From: Hyphomicrobiales bacterium
GTDB lineage: Bacteria > Pseudomonadota > Alphaproteobacteria > Rhizobiales > Rhizobiaceae
NCBI GenBank assembly: GCA_900467685.1
Contig: UBQX01000025.1
Span: 1 to 64,000, forward strand
Direction: 5' to 3'
Length of the DNA stretch: 64,000 bases
Below are positions 18,883 through 28,118 of the stretch, in pieces (the stretch's first letter is position 1; each line of letters starts with the position of its first letter). Position numbers and translations under genes: made by a program. The notes beneath the pieces are model-generated. The model was not told the origin of the DNA. It did no database searches and worked only from the letters and a program-made list of their open reading frames with translations.

Positions 18883-18915
18883 CAATTCAGAAATATTGAT
18901 GTGTGGTTCAGCGGT

Positions 18916-20130
18916 TTAAGCGACGGCCCGTGCCAGCGCGCAGCGTGACCACAGGCTATGCAGCGCGCCGACGAAGTGGCGCATGTCGTCGTCCGTGTGG
19001 AACGGGCTCGGCGTGATGCGCAGGCGCTCGGTCTTCTTCGGCACGGTCGGGTAGTTGATCGGCTGAACGTAGATGCCGTAGTTGTCGAGCAGCAGATCGG
19101 AGATCCACTTGCACTTGGCGGCATCGCCGACGAGCACGGGAACGATATGGCTCGGGTTCGGCATGTGCGGGATGCCGGCGGCGTCAAGCATCTTGCGGAG
19201 CGTGCGCACACGCTCCTGATGACAGAGCCGTTCTTGCTGGCTGGCCTTGAGATGCTGGATCGAGGCGAGCGCGCCTGCGGCAATCGCCGGCGGCAGCGAG
19301 GTGGTGAAGATGAAGCCGGAGGCGAAGGAGCGGACGAAGTCGATCAGTGCTTCCGAGCCCGTGATATAGCCGCCCATGACGCCGAAGGCCTTGCCGAGCG
19401 TGCCTTCGATGACGGTGATGCGGTGCATGACACCTTCGCGTTCGGCAATGCCGCCGCCGCGCGGGCCGTAAAGACCGACGGCGTGGACTTCATCGAGATA
19501 GGTCATCGCGCCATACTTGTCGGCGATGTCGCAGATGTCCTTGATGGGGGCGATGTCGCCATCCATGGAATAGACCGATTCGAAGGCGATCAGCTTCGGG
19601 GCGGCCGGATCGGCGGCGCGCAGCTTGGCTTCGAGGTCCTTCAGGTCGTTGTGCTTCCAGATCACGCGCTCGCACTTGGAATGGCGAATGCCTTCGATCA
19701 TGGAGGCGTGGTTGCCGGCGTCCGAGAAGACGATCAGGCCGGGGATCTTGGCGCCGAGCGTGCCGAGCGAGGCCCAGTTGGACATGTAGCCGGAGTTGAA
19801 GAGAAGGGCGGCTTCCTTGCCATGCAGGTCCGCGAGCTCGCGCTCCAGCAGGACATGGTAATGGTTGGTGCCGGAAATGTTGCGGGTGCCGCCGGCACCG
19901 GTGCCACACTGGTCGATAGCGCTTTTCATGGCTTCCATCACGTCGGCGTTCTGGCCCATGCCGAGATAATCGTTGGAACACCAGACGGTCACATCCTGCG
20001 GGCCGTTTTCAGTGTGGCGGATTGCCTTCGGAAAGTTGCCGCGCTGACGCTCAAGATCGGCGAATACGCGGTAGCGGCCTTCCTGGTGCAAACCATCCAG
20101 CTCGTTCTTGAAAAAGGCCTCGAAATCCAT
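18916..20130 (-). CDS. hemA: 5-aminolevulinate synthase
   Basis: PLP-dependent condensation of glycine and succinyl-CoA, the first step of C4-pathway heme synthesis typical of alphaproteobacteria. 404 aa with the start at [13 protein letters not shown], preceded by GGAG; an in-frame upstream start would add 18 atypical residues. Motifs: [23 protein letters not shown] (substrate and CoA site), [12 protein letters not shown] (PLP ring contact Asp/His) and the PLP lysine in [11 protein letters not shown]. Monocistronic with its own terminator. A TTGAT-GTAT-GTCAA box lies about 175-190 bp upstream, consistent with FNR/FixK control of heme synthesis. Confidence 0.97.
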   Translation of the reverse strand: MDFEAFFKNELDGLHQEGRYRVFADLERQRGNFPKAIRHTENGPQDVTVWCSNDYLGMGQNADVMEAMKSAIDQCGTGAGGTRNISGTNHYHVLLERELADLHGKEAALLFNSGYMSNWASLGTLGAKIPGLIVFSDAGNHASMIEGIRHSKCERVIWKHNDLKDLEAKLRAADPAAPKLIAFESVYSMDGDIAPIKDICDIADKYGAMTYLDEVHAVGLYGPRGGGIAEREGVMHRITVIEGTLGKAFGVMGGYITGSEALIDFVRSFASGFIFTTSLPPAIAAGALASIQHLKASQQERLCHQERVRTLRKMLDAAGIPHMPNPSHIVPVLVGDAAKCKWISDLLLDNYGIYVQPINYPTVPKKTERLRITPSPFHTDDDMRHFVGALHSLWSRCALARAVA

Positions 20131-20305
20131 TCTCGTCTCCACACCCTGCCATGGCGTTTTCAGGTCTCGCGCGACCCGCGTCAAGTCCCGGCAGTTAGAT
20201 TCCTTCTAAACTGCGGCAATTCGCGCATCACGTTTTCGTAAGGCCCGCCGATCGGATGTCTGCGGCCTTCATCAACCTTGCTAGCATCGGGAAACGCTCT
20301 TCCAA

Positions 20306-20319
20306 TTGATGTATGTCAA
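20306..20319 (-). promoter_or_regulatory. Candidate FNR/FixK box upstream of hemA
   Basis: TTGAT-GTAT-GTCAA matches TTGAT-N4-ATCAA in nine of ten defined positions (TTGA-N6-TCAA intact). FixK/FnrN-type regulators control hemA in several alphaproteobacteria. The 298-bp region 20131-20428 between hemA and the YdcF gene holds no gene; this box is its only clear element. Confidence 0.45.
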
Positions 20320-20428
20320 CAGGTGTTCGATTCGCGAAAATTGTCAGATGTCACTTTCGCGCCCCTCGCCCCCTGGCAATCATTCGCCACGAAAGTTTAA
20401 GGATTGTTTACCAAGCCTTCGTTGGAAC

Positions 20429-21223
20429 TCACGGGGCGGGGAACAGCGCATTCGTCTTGCCCGTCAGCCAATAGCCGACAAGGCCGATCCATTCATGTGC
20501 TGCGGTGTCCACGAGTTCAAAACCGTCGGCGACACTGTCGGGAAATTCCGCGAGCCTCGACAGGCCATAGGTTCGGTAATCCACGGGATAGGGGATCACG
20601 TCGAAGCCAACGGCGCGGAAGGCGCCGACGGATCGGGGCATGTGGCTGGCCGAGGTGACCAGCAGCCAGCGCTCGCCGGGCTTGGGCTTCAGCGCCTCGA
20701 GACTGTAGCGCGCATTTTCCGCCGTCGTGCGCGACTTCTCTTCCATCTCGATGCGTTCGGCGGGAATGCCGAGTTGCACCAGAAGCTTCTTCGTCAGCGC
20801 CGATTCGGTGTTGGCGCCGGGATCTCCGAAATGGCCGGAACCGCCTGAGAGGAAAACGCGCGCCTGCGGGAAGCGCACGGCAAGGGCTGCCGTGTCGGTC
20901 ACCCGCTCGGCGGCGTCATTCATGGTCACGGTGTTGCGGGCCGGGGAAAGATCCACATCGACAGGACCGCCCAGCATGATCACGCCGGTGGGCGGTTCGC
21001 TCACCACCGGCTGCGGGAAGCGATCTTCAAGCAGGGCCATCGGGACATTCGCGAGGGGTGTCAGGCCAAAGGCCAGCGTCAGCAAGGTTGACGTGAGACA
21101 GAGCGCAAATCCGAGCCGACGCCTGCGAAACATGAGAAGCAAAATGCCAAGCAGGCCGAGCAAGAAGATTGCCGTGGACGGCGTCGTGGCAAAGCCGACA
21201 AGCTTGGAAATGACGAAGAACAT
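20429..21223 (-). CDS. YdcF/ElyC-family (DUF218) membrane protein
   Basis: 264 aa. Two N-terminal membrane segments (~residues 5-30 and 38-58) are followed by the DUF218 domain: GVIMLGG (~82), RVFLSGGSGHFGD, ESRTTAEN-like EKSRTTAENARYS and LLVTSASHMPRSVGAFR. The family includes ElyC and SanA, linked to envelope integrity in enterobacteria; the biochemical role is not settled. It is followed downstream by hemA on the same strand after 298 bp, so it is probably separately transcribed. tRNA-Arg lies just upstream. Confidence 0.9.
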   Translation of the reverse strand: MFFVISKLVGFATTPSTAIFLLGLLGILLLMFRRRRLGFALCLTSTLLTLAFGLTPLANVPMALLEDRFPQPVVSEPPTGVIMLGGPVDVDLSPARNTVTMNDAAERVTDTAALAVRFPQARVFLSGGSGHFGDPGANTESALTKKLLVQLGIPAERIEMEEKSRTTAENARYSLEALKPKPGERWLLVTSASHMPRSVGAFRAVGFDVIPYPVDYRTYGLSRLAEFPDSVADGFELVDTAAHEWIGLVGYWLTGKTNALFPAP

Positions 21224-21254
21224 GAGGTCTCGTGAAAATAAGCCGGGGGAAGAA

Positions 21255-21331
21255 TGGTGATCCCGACGCGATTCGAACGCGTGGCCTACAGATTAGGAAT
21301 CTGTCGCTCTATCCTGCTGAGCTACGGGACC
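21255..21331 (-). tRNA. tRNA-Arg (anticodon CCT)
   Basis: A 77-nt cloverleaf can be drawn: acceptor GGTCCCG / CGGGATC, D-arm starting TAGCTCAG, anticodon arm ACAGA-TTCCTAA-TCTGT with anticodon CCT (decodes AGG), T-arm ACGCG-TTCGAAT-CGCGT, discriminator A and an encoded CCA. The gap 21332-21524 on its right shows no gene. Confidence 0.97.
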
Positions 21332-21524
21332 ATCGGCACTCTCAATACTAAAGCAGCCGGGAGAAGCCAAGGTTTTTCTCGGGTCTCGCGTTGCTCTGAA
21401 CGGGTTCCGCCCGCCGTGTCGAATACCGCCAATTTGGTTAATCATTCCGAAATACGAGCCTGCGATAGTGCAAATGGCTGAAAAGCCGGATTTGTATCTC
21501 GTTGAACGGCAAATGTAGGTCTGA

Positions 21525-23099
21525 TTGGTCAAGCTTCCGAAGAAGGTGGTCATCATCGCGTCCGGTGTGGTCGTCCTCACCGGGGCCTCGGGCGCGACTG
21601 CATTCTTCATCGGGAAGGACAAGATTCTCGGCCCCTCCGCTCAGGAACTGGGCGGTGTGGAATGCACGGACGTGATCCGCGTTGCCGACATGCGCAAGGA
21701 CCGCGCGCCGTGGCTTCGCAAATATGTCCGCGTGCCGCCCGGTACGGATGGCATGACGCGCGTCAAGACGGCGCTGCGAGTGGCCAAGAAGGTGCAGGAA
21801 ACGCTCCCTGCCGATCTGATCGAAATTGCAGTGCTTGATCAATCTGGACCGGACAAGCGCGCGGCGATGCGCGGCCGTGCCATCGGCGCCGAGGTAATCG
21901 TCGTCCGCGACACCGCAAAGGTTCCGGGGATCACCGAACCCATCACCATCCAGTACTACCAGGGCGCCGCCAGCGGAACCGGCATGTTCTATGGCGAGGA
22001 AGCCAGCATGACGTCGGAGGAGGCCGAAGAGCTTCTGTCCAAGATGAAAGAGCTGACCGATTGCGCGCCGCCGCCCGGCAAGGAAGAGGCCGGCGACAAG
22101 AAACACGAGAAGAAGAAAGAGAAAAAGCCCGAGAAGAAGCCGGAAAAGAAGAAGGAAGGCGAAGGTCACGAAGCCGCAGCCAAGGAAGGCGAGGGCCACG
22201 AGGCGGGCGCGAAGGAAGGCGAGGGCGGCCACGAGGCTGCCAAGGCGGAAGAGCCGAAGAAGGAAGAAAAGCCCGAGGTCGTCTTCCCGAACGACATTTT
22301 CGGGAGGATGCAGAAGGCAGCGTTCGACAAGGCCGAAGAGGCGGCCGCTGCCGAGGAAGAGGCCAAGAAGGAACATGAGGCCAAGGAGCCCGGCATGTTC
22401 GGCAAGATGCTCGGCATGGTCGGCCTTGGCTCGAAGGAAGAACCCGAAGGCGAGCATGGCGCGTCCTCGGAAGGCGGCGAACACGCCACTCCTGCCGAAG
22501 AGGGCAGCACGGACCATGGCGCGCCGCCTGAAGACAGCGGCGGCGAACATGCCCCCACCAAGGTTACGCCCATCGCCGGACATGAGAGCAGGAGCGAGCC
22601 CAAGGCGGATGCAAAATCGCAGGCCGACCACGGGGGCGATGCAGCCCAGAAGCCTGACGCCGGCAAGCACGAGAAGGCAAAATCAGAGACGACCAAATCC
22701 AAGCCCGAGAAATCCGGACACGAAGCCTCTGCGCAACCCGAAGAAAAGAGCGGCGGCTTCATGTCGAAGATGCTCGGCATGGTCGGTCTCGGGGGCGACA
22801 AGCCGAAGGATACGATCGAGAATTCCGGCGGCCCTGCCATCGTCAGCGGCAAGAAGGTTGTCAAAGACGAGGCGGGCCATGAGGAAGCAAAGCCGCCCGC
22901 AGACCACGGCGAGGCCAAGCCATCCGACCATGGCGATGCGTCTGCTTCCGAGCATGGCGCAGAGGCGACGGATAATGCGCCGAAGCCGAACGTTGAGCAG
23001 GGGGCTGCTGCCGATCACGAGCCGGCTAGGACAGAGGCTGAGCATCCCGTGGCTGAGCCGAAGAAGGACGATCATGCGCCTGCAGCGCACGGAGGCTGA
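21525..23099 (+). CDS. Membrane-anchored, disordered His/Lys/Glu-rich protein of unknown function
   Basis: 524 aa, not recognised. One hydrophobic N-terminal segment (residues ~8-30) suggests an uncleaved membrane anchor or signal. A globular-looking region (~40-180, with three cysteines at most) precedes ~340 residues of low-complexity Lys/Glu/Pro/Ala sequence dense in His (repeated GHEA, DHG, EHG). Within it the hydrophobic motif KMLGMVGLG occurs twice (~residues 291 and 415), each after a Phe/Gly/Lys context, and a weaker FGRMQKA occurs between. TTG is the only start after an in-frame stop and has just a weak AGG; GTG codons a few residues in are alternatives. Stands alone between tRNA-Arg and hicAB. 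Metal or envelope binding is possible but unproven. Confidence 0.75.
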   Translation: MVKLPKKVVIIASGVVVLTGASGATAFFIGKDKILGPSAQELGGVECTDVIRVADMRKDRAPWLRKYVRVPPGTDGMTRVKTALRVAKKVQETLPADLIEIAVLDQSGPDKRAAMRGRAIGAEVIVVRDTAKVPGITEPITIQYYQGAASGTGMFYGEEASMTSEEAEELLSKMKELTDCAPPPGKEEAGDKKHEKKKEKKPEKKPEKKKEGEGHEAAAKEGEGHEAGAKEGEGGHEAAKAEEPKKEEKPEVVFPNDIFGRMQKAAFDKAEEAAAAEEEAKKEHEAKEPGMFGKMLGMVGLGSKEEPEGEHGASSEGGEHATPAEEGSTDHGAPPEDSGGEHAPTKVTPIAGHESRSEPKADAKSQADHGGDAAQKPDAGKHEKAKSETTKSKPEKSGHEASAQPEEKSGGFMSKMLGMVGLGGDKPKDTIENSGGPAIVSGKKVVKDEAGHEEAKPPADHGEAKPSDHGDASASEHGAEATDNAPKPNVEQGAAADHEPARTEAEHPVAEPKKDDHAPAAHGG

Positions 23100-23176
23100 C
23101 CTTGCCGTTCCCCGCTGTTCAATTTCACAGGCGATTGTTTGAGACACGCCTGATGTGCGGTTAGTACTTCGTGTCG

Positions 23177-23620
23177 TTACGCTGAAAACCCGCGCCCATG
23201 ACGGCTTCGCTCATGTCCCTGCTCTTCGATCTCCCGCTTTGCAGCACCCGCAAGAAACCCTGATCGGGTCAACCCGTGGGCCTGGGCATAGGCATCGATT
23301 TCGACAAGCACGTCTTCAGGCAGGGTGATGTTGAGGCGTACCACCTTCTTGCTCTGCGTCTTCAACGGGATCAGAACCGCGACAGCATCCTTGTTTTCAG
23401 GATCGCTCATGATGGCCTCAAGGGTTGAAGGTTCGGGGATGGCCTCGCCATCCTCAATCAGCCCGTCAACGTGAAGCGCAAGCGCTTCCTGCGCCATGGC
23501 CCGAGCGTCATCAAGATCCGTACCTGCGGTCGCAACGCCGGGAAAGTCGGGGAAGCAAACGCCGTAATCGCTAGCCGCGTCCTTGTGGATCAGACCGATA
23601 TAGTTCCTCATCGCGTTCAC
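23177..23620 (-). CDS. hicB: HicB-family antitoxin
   Basis: 147 aa. The N-terminal degraded RNase-H-like fold (residues ~4-60; YIGLIHKDAASDYGVCFPDFPGVATAG) is the HicB signature that covers the toxin active site. The C-terminal ribbon-helix-helix (NITLPEDVLVEIDAYAQAHGLTRSGFLAGAA) is the DNA-binding part. Its ATG overlaps the hicA stop as ATGA; an in-frame Met three codons later is an alternative start. Likely represses its own operon through the palindrome upstream of hicA. Confidence 0.94.
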   Translation of the reverse strand: MNAMRNYIGLIHKDAASDYGVCFPDFPGVATAGTDLDDARAMAQEALALHVDGLIEDGEAIPEPSTLEAIMSDPENKDAVAVLIPLKTQSKKVVRLNITLPEDVLVEIDAYAQAHGLTRSGFLAGAAKREIEEQGHERSRHGRGFSA

Positions 23621-23805
23621 CCCAGTTTCAGCCCGGATTGCTTTTCGATGCTCTTCAACGTTCCGACCGGAATGTCCCGCTTTGGATGCGGGACCGTGAC
23701 GCGGCCCTTCTTGTCGGGATGCTTGAACTGCACATGGCTGCCGCGCGTGGCGACTTCAAACCAGCCATCGGCTTTCAGAGCTGAGATTACATCCGCGCTT
23801 CGCAT
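23617..23805 (-). CDS. hicA: HicA-family mRNA interferase toxin
   Basis: 62-aa dsRBD-fold toxin that cleaves mRNA when freed from HicB. The catalytic histidine is His24 in TRGSHVQF, followed by the typical basic HPDKKGRVTVPHPKRDIPVGTLKSI. It comes first in the operon with hicB overlapping by four bases. All key residues are present, so the toxin is expected to be active. Confidence 0.94.
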   Translation of the reverse strand: MRSADVISALKADGWFEVATRGSHVQFKHPDKKGRVTVPHPKRDIPVGTLKSIEKQSGLKLG

Positions 23806-23816
23806 GAGCCCAATAT

Positions 23817-23835
23817 ATACACATCCAATGTGTAT
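23817..23835 (-). promoter_or_regulatory. Palindromic operator of hicAB
   Basis: Perfect 8+3+8 palindrome ATACACAT-CCA-ATGTGTAT, 12 bp upstream of the hicA ATG in an AT-rich patch. Position and symmetry fit a ribbon-helix-helix HicB operator overlapping the promoter. Confidence 0.7.
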
Positions 23836-23853
23836 GGTGCAACATGCTAGCGA

Positions 23854-23875
23854 GCCCCGCTGCTTTCAGCGGGGC
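23854..23875 (-). terminator. Hairpin after lysS
   Basis: 9-bp GC-rich stem gccccgctg / cagcggggc with a 4-nt loop, 36 bp downstream of the lysS stop. There is no T tract, so it may be an RNA-stabilising hairpin or a Rho-linked end rather than a classic terminator. Confidence 0.45.
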
Positions 23876-23910
23876 ACTGCGTGGCGGTTACTGCGAAGGC
23901 TCGATCAGCC

Positions 23911-25410
23911 TCAATCCGCCTTCTGGCGCCGCGCCGGGAAGAGGATGATGTCGCGGATCGAGGGGGCGTTTGTCAGCAGCATGATCAGGCGGTCGATGCC
24001 GATGCCGAGGCCGCCGGCCGGGGGCATGCCCTGGTCGATGGCGTCGAGGAATTCGTCGTCCAGCTGCTTGTCCTTTTCGCCGCGGGCATGCGCCTGTTCC
24101 AGCTGCTCCACCATGCGGCGGCGCTGCTCTTCCGGATCGTTGAGTTCCGAGAAGGCGTTGCCGAGTTCCCAGGCGTTGCAATAGGTCTCGAAGCGTTCGA
24201 CGAGGCGCGGTTCGCCCGGCACTTCCTTGGCGAAGGGCGAGATGTCCTTCGGGAAGTGGGTGACATGGCTCGGCTGGATGAGCGTGCCTTCGACCTTTTC
24301 CTCAAAGATGAAGGCGAGGCATTCGCCCCAGGTCCAGTCCTTCTCGACCTCGAAGCCGGCAGCCTTTGCGGCGGCGCGGGCTTCCTCGTCGGTCTTGATC
24401 GCCAGGAAGTCGATGCCGGTTGCTTCCTTCACGGCGTCGGGCATGGGCACGCGCTTGAACGGGCCCTTGAAGGAGATCTGCTTGTCGCCGAAGGGGAAGT
24501 CGGTCGAGCCGTGGATCTGCAGGGCGAGTGCCTCGAACAGACGCTCGACGAGGCCCATGACGTCCTCATAGTCGGCATAGGCCCAGTAGCACTCCATCAT
24601 GGTGAATTCGGGATTGTGCCGGGTGGAAACGCCTTCGTTGCGGAAGTTGCGGTTCACCTCGAAGACCTTGTCGGCAAGGCCCGAGACCAGCGTGCGCTTC
24701 AGGAAAAGTTCCGGCGCGATGCGCAGATACATGTCCAGCTTCAGCGTGTTGTGATGCGTCTTGAAGGGTTCGGCGGTGGCGCCGCCATAGACCGAATGCA
24801 GCATCGGCGTCTCGACTTCCATGAAGCCTTCCTGCTCCATGAAGCGGCGCACGCCCGAGATGATCTTCGAACGCTGCTGGAAGCGGAGCTTGGACTCCTC
24901 GTTCGTCATGATGTCGAGATGGCGCTTGCGGTAGCGCAGCTCGATGTCCGAGAGACCATGCCACTTTTCCGGCATGGGCAGCAGCGACTTGGTCAGCATG
25001 GTGATCGTGTGGACGTTGACCGTCAGCTCGCCGCGCTTGGTGCGGCGGACTTCGCCGGTGACACCGATGATGTCGCCAAGGTCGATCAGCGGCAGGAGGT
25101 TGCGCGCCTCTTCCGAGGTCACGTCCTTGTGGCTGAACACCTGCACCTTGCCCGACGCATCGACGATGTCGATGAACATGCCGGAATTGCGGTTGGAATA
25201 GACGCGGCCGGCGACGGTGACGATGTCACCCGTCAGCGTGTCGGGCTCGATGTCCTTGTACTTCTCGGCCAGTTCCGCATTGGTGATCGTGCGGTGGAAA
25301 TGCGCCGGATAGACATCGCCGATCGTCTCGCGAAGCTTGGCAAGCTTTTGCGCGCGCACTTCGGTGACGTCGGAGGAGAGGGCGGCTTCTGTCGTATTAT
25401 TCGCGGTCAT
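23911..25410 (-). CDS. lysS: Lysyl-tRNA synthetase, class II
   Basis: 499 aa. The N-terminal OB-fold anticodon domain (~residues 60-150, GDIVTVAGRVYSNRNSGM) precedes the class II catalytic core with motif 2 FRNEGVSTRHNPEFTMMECY and motif 3 GLGIGIDRLIMLLTN. Charges tRNA-Lys. Last gene of gltX - small ORF - lysS, with its start overlapping the stop of the small ORF by four bases. Confidence 0.97.
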   Translation of the reverse strand: MTANNTTEAALSSDVTEVRAQKLAKLRETIGDVYPAHFHRTITNAELAEKYKDIEPDTLTGDIVTVAGRVYSNRNSGMFIDIVDASGKVQVFSHKDVTSEEARNLLPLIDLGDIIGVTGEVRRTKRGELTVNVHTITMLTKSLLPMPEKWHGLSDIELRYRKRHLDIMTNEESKLRFQQRSKIISGVRRFMEQEGFMEVETPMLHSVYGGATAEPFKTHHNTLKLDMYLRIAPELFLKRTLVSGLADKVFEVNRNFRNEGVSTRHNPEFTMMECYWAYADYEDVMGLVERLFEALALQIHGSTDFPFGDKQISFKGPFKRVPMPDAVKEATGIDFLAIKTDEEARAAAKAAGFEVEKDWTWGECLAFIFEEKVEGTLIQPSHVTHFPKDISPFAKEVPGEPRLVERFETYCNAWELGNAFSELNDPEEQRRRMVEQLEQAHARGEKDKQLDDEFLDAIDQGMPPAGGLGIGIDRLIMLLTNAPSIRDIILFPARRQKAD

Positions 25411-25706
25411 TGTTCGGTTTCCCCGGCGATTTTGCTTTCCGTCAGTATCTTGAAGTACTCGCGGAATTTCTCTTCGTCGTCCTTCTCTTGCCGAAGGATG
25501 TCCCGAAGATAGTGTTCGTCTTTGGTGTCCTCCGTTCCAAGGAACTCCGACACCTCTATGTGATCGTCGTCGAAAACCGAAATCTCTACACGTTTTCCGA
25601 CGAGCGTAATCGTTACATCGATCGTCTCCGGCCGATGGCGCGCGAGATGATAGTGGATTTTGGCCTCATCCAGCTGCTTCAGCAGACGGTAGATTGCAGC
25701 GGCCAT
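25407..25706 (-). CDS. Small acidic protein of unknown function, coupled to lysS
   Basis: 99 aa, not recognised. Composition is charged and acidic (EVSEFLGTEDTKDEHY, RQEKDDEEKFREYF), with a short beta-rich middle (DVTITLVGKRVEISVFDDDHIEV) followed by a likely helix. The ATG has a strong GAGGTGAGG site, and its stop overlaps the lysS ATG, so it is translated and coupled. The base composition is visibly lower in GC than gltX and lysS, hinting at later insertion into the operon. No signal peptide or membrane segment. Confidence 0.75.
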   Translation of the reverse strand: MAAAIYRLLKQLDEAKIHYHLARHRPETIDVTITLVGKRVEISVFDDDHIEVSEFLGTEDTKDEHYLRDILRQEKDDEEKFREYFKILTESKIAGETEQ

Positions 25707-25749
25707 ATCCTCACCTCAATGCCGGGCGGCAAGCGGCACCCAATGGATG

Positions 25750-27216
25750 TCATTTGCCTTCACGGACTGCCTGAGCCACTACGGTAGCTGCGGATTTCAG
25801 GCGCTGGCGGACGACCGAACGGCCGAGGATGGCCATGCTGTCGAAGAGCGGCAGCGAGCGCGACGAGCCGGAGACGGCAATGAAGAGCGGCGCGAGCACG
25901 TCGCGCAGCTTCTTGTCCATCCGTTCGGAGATGGCGCGCAGTTCTGCCTCGATGCTTTCGACGTTCCATTCGAAGATCTTCTCGAGATCGGCCTGTGCCG
26001 TTTCGAGGATCGCCTGGACATCGGCCAACGGCACCTTCTTGATGTTGGCGAAGTCTTCTGCCGTCAGGCCCAGATCGCCCTTCAGCAGGAAGCCGGCGAG
26101 GTCTGGAAGGTCCGAGAGGCGCGTGATGCGGCTCTGCGAGAGCTTCATGCCTTCGCGGAAGCGGTCGTTTTCCTGCGCCCAGGCGAGCACGCGGGTGACG
26201 AAATCGGTTTCGCTCAGGCCTTCGCGCAGCCAGCGGCCGTTCAGCCAGTCGAGCTTCTGGATATCGAAGATCGCGCCGGCCTTGTTGAGATTTTCCGGAT
26301 CGAACTTTGCGGCCAGCTGCTCCATTGTCGCCATCTCTTCACCTTCGGCGATCTGGATGAAGAAGAGGCCGAGGAAGTTCATCAGCGCTTCCGGCAGATA
26401 GCCGAGCGCGGAGTAATAGGAGATGGACGTCGGGTTTCGGCGCTTCGAAAGCTTCGTCTTGTCGGCGTTGCGCATCAGCGACAGATGCATGAATTTCGGC
26501 GGTTCGAGGCCGAGATACTTGTAGAGGAGGATGTGCTTCGGCACCGAGGCGAGCCACTCTTCGCCGCGCGCCACATGCGTGATCTTCATCAGATGGTCGT
26601 CGACGACGTTTGCCATGTGATAGGTCGGCATGCCGTCTGCCTTGAGCAGGACCTGCATGTCGACGCTATCCCACGGGATCGACACGTCGCCATAGACGCC
26701 GTCGTTGAATTCGCAATTGCCTTCGGTTGGGATCTTCATGCGCACGACGGATGGTTCGCCGGCGTCCATGCGCGTCTTGACTTCTTCGGCTTTCAGCGAA
26801 AGGCACTTGCCGTCATATTTCGGCTGCTGGCCGGCGGCGCGCTGGGCGGCGCGCATTTCTTCCAGACGCTCGGGCGTGCAGAAGCAGCGGAAGCCGTGAC
26901 CGGCGGACACGATCTTCTCGACATATTCGCCATAGATGTGCTTGCGGTCGGACTGGCGATAGGGGCCGTAAGGGCCGCCAATATCCGGGCCTTCCGACCA
27001 TTCGAGCCCGCACCATTTCAGCGCGTCCAGCACCTTCGTCTCGAATTCCGGCGTCGAGCGGGTCGCGTCGGTGTCTTCGATACGCAGGATGAAGGTGCCG
27101 TTGTTCTTCTTGGCGAAGAGATAGTTGAACAGCGCGATATAGGCAGTGCCGACATGCGGCTCGCCGGTGGGCGAGGGAGCAATGCGGACGCGGACGTTGG
27201 ATGCGGTCATCGTCAT
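25750..27216 (-). CDS. gltX: Glutamyl-tRNA synthetase
   Basis: 488 aa class I synthetase. The HIGH-type signature is APSPTGEPHVGTAY near the N-terminus and KLSKR near residue 253. ATG 27216 or 27210 are both possible; the longer TTG start has no support. Many alphaproteobacteria carry two GltX, one mischarging tRNA-Gln for GatCAB; which type this is cannot be decided here. First gene of the gltX - ORF - lysS operon; 43 bp to the small ORF. Confidence 0.96.
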   Translation of the reverse strand: MTMTASNVRVRIAPSPTGEPHVGTAYIALFNYLFAKKNNGTFILRIEDTDATRSTPEFETKVLDALKWCGLEWSEGPDIGGPYGPYRQSDRKHIYGEYVEKIVSAGHGFRCFCTPERLEEMRAAQRAAGQQPKYDGKCLSLKAEEVKTRMDAGEPSVVRMKIPTEGNCEFNDGVYGDVSIPWDSVDMQVLLKADGMPTYHMANVVDDHLMKITHVARGEEWLASVPKHILLYKYLGLEPPKFMHLSLMRNADKTKLSKRRNPTSISYYSALGYLPEALMNFLGLFFIQIAEGEEMATMEQLAAKFDPENLNKAGAIFDIQKLDWLNGRWLREGLSETDFVTRVLAWAQENDRFREGMKLSQSRITRLSDLPDLAGFLLKGDLGLTAEDFANIKKVPLADVQAILETAQADLEKIFEWNVESIEAELRAISERMDKKLRDVLAPLFIAVSGSSRSLPLFDSMAILGRSVVRQRLKSAATVVAQAVREGK

Positions 27217-27380
27217 GGATCTTTGCAAGGCAGATTTCTGAGCACCCTTGCGGGCGACGAGATCATGCAGGTTCCGAAAAATAGCGCCCCTGCCGGGACA
27301 AGGTCGCGGCAGGGGATATCGGTCTGCGTTAGGCCATATTGGCCGGGAAAGTCAAGTGAAGCGATGGGCTTCGACCTGTC

Positions 27381-28118
27381 TCAGCCTTTGCGTTGCTTGG
27401 CGTTGCGCGCCAGCATGTTGAGGATCTCGACCAGTGCCGAGAAGCCCATGGCGGCATAGATGTAGCCCTTGGGCACATGATAGCCGAAACCGTCGGCGAT
27501 CAGCGTCATGCCGATCATCAGCAGGAAGCCCAGCGCCAGCATGACGATGGTCGGGTTACGCTCGATGAATTCGGCCAGCGGATTGGCGGCGAGCATCATG
27601 GTCGCCACGGCAACCAGAACTGCGATCACCATGACCGGCAGGTGTTCGGTCATCCCCACGGCCGTGATGATGCTATCGACCGAGAACACGATGTCGAGCA
27701 CGATGATCTGGAAGATGGCCGCGCCGAAGCCGATCGTGACCGTCTGTGCAAGCTTGCCATCGGCCTGTTCGACCGGATCGGTGCTGTGATGGATTTCGCG
27801 GGTCGCCTTCCATACGAGGAAGAGGCCGCCGGCGACCAGGATCATGTCCTTCCAGGAGAAGTCATGGCCGAAGGCGTTGAAGACGGGTGTCGTGAGCTTC
27901 ACGATCCAGGCCGCGAAGCTCAGCAGAACGAGGCGCATGACCAGAGCCAGCGAAATGCCGATCGTGCGCGACTTGCGGCGATGCTCGACCGGCAGCTTGT
28001 TGGTCAGGATGGAAATGAAGATCAGGTTGTCGATGCCGAGCACGACTTCCATCGCGATCAGAGTGATGAGCGCCGCCCAGACGGCGGGGTCCTGGGCAAG
28101 AATGATAAGGTTGTCCAT
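27381..28118 (-). CDS. TerC-family integral membrane protein
   Basis: 245 aa, seven to eight hydrophobic segments. The family hallmarks are acidic residues inside helices: [16 protein letters not shown] (~residue 22-37) and [17 protein letters not shown] (~140-155), plus [23 protein letters not shown]. TerC proteins (Alx, MeeF, YceF types) export Mn2+ or assist metalation of secreted enzymes. Not linked to other tellurite genes. I looked for a yybP-ykoY riboswitch upstream and found no convincing one. Confidence 0.92.
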   Translation of the reverse strand: MDNLIILAQDPAVWAALITLIAMEVVLGIDNLIFISILTNKLPVEHRRKSRTIGISLALVMRLVLLSFAAWIVKLTTPVFNAFGHDFSWKDMILVAGGLFLVWKATREIHHSTDPVEQADGKLAQTVTIGFGAAIFQIIVLDIVFSVDSIITAVGMTEHLPVMVIAVLVAVATMMLAANPLAEFIERNPTIVMLALGFLLMIGMTLIADGFGYHVPKGYIYAAMGFSALVEILNMLARNAKQRKG

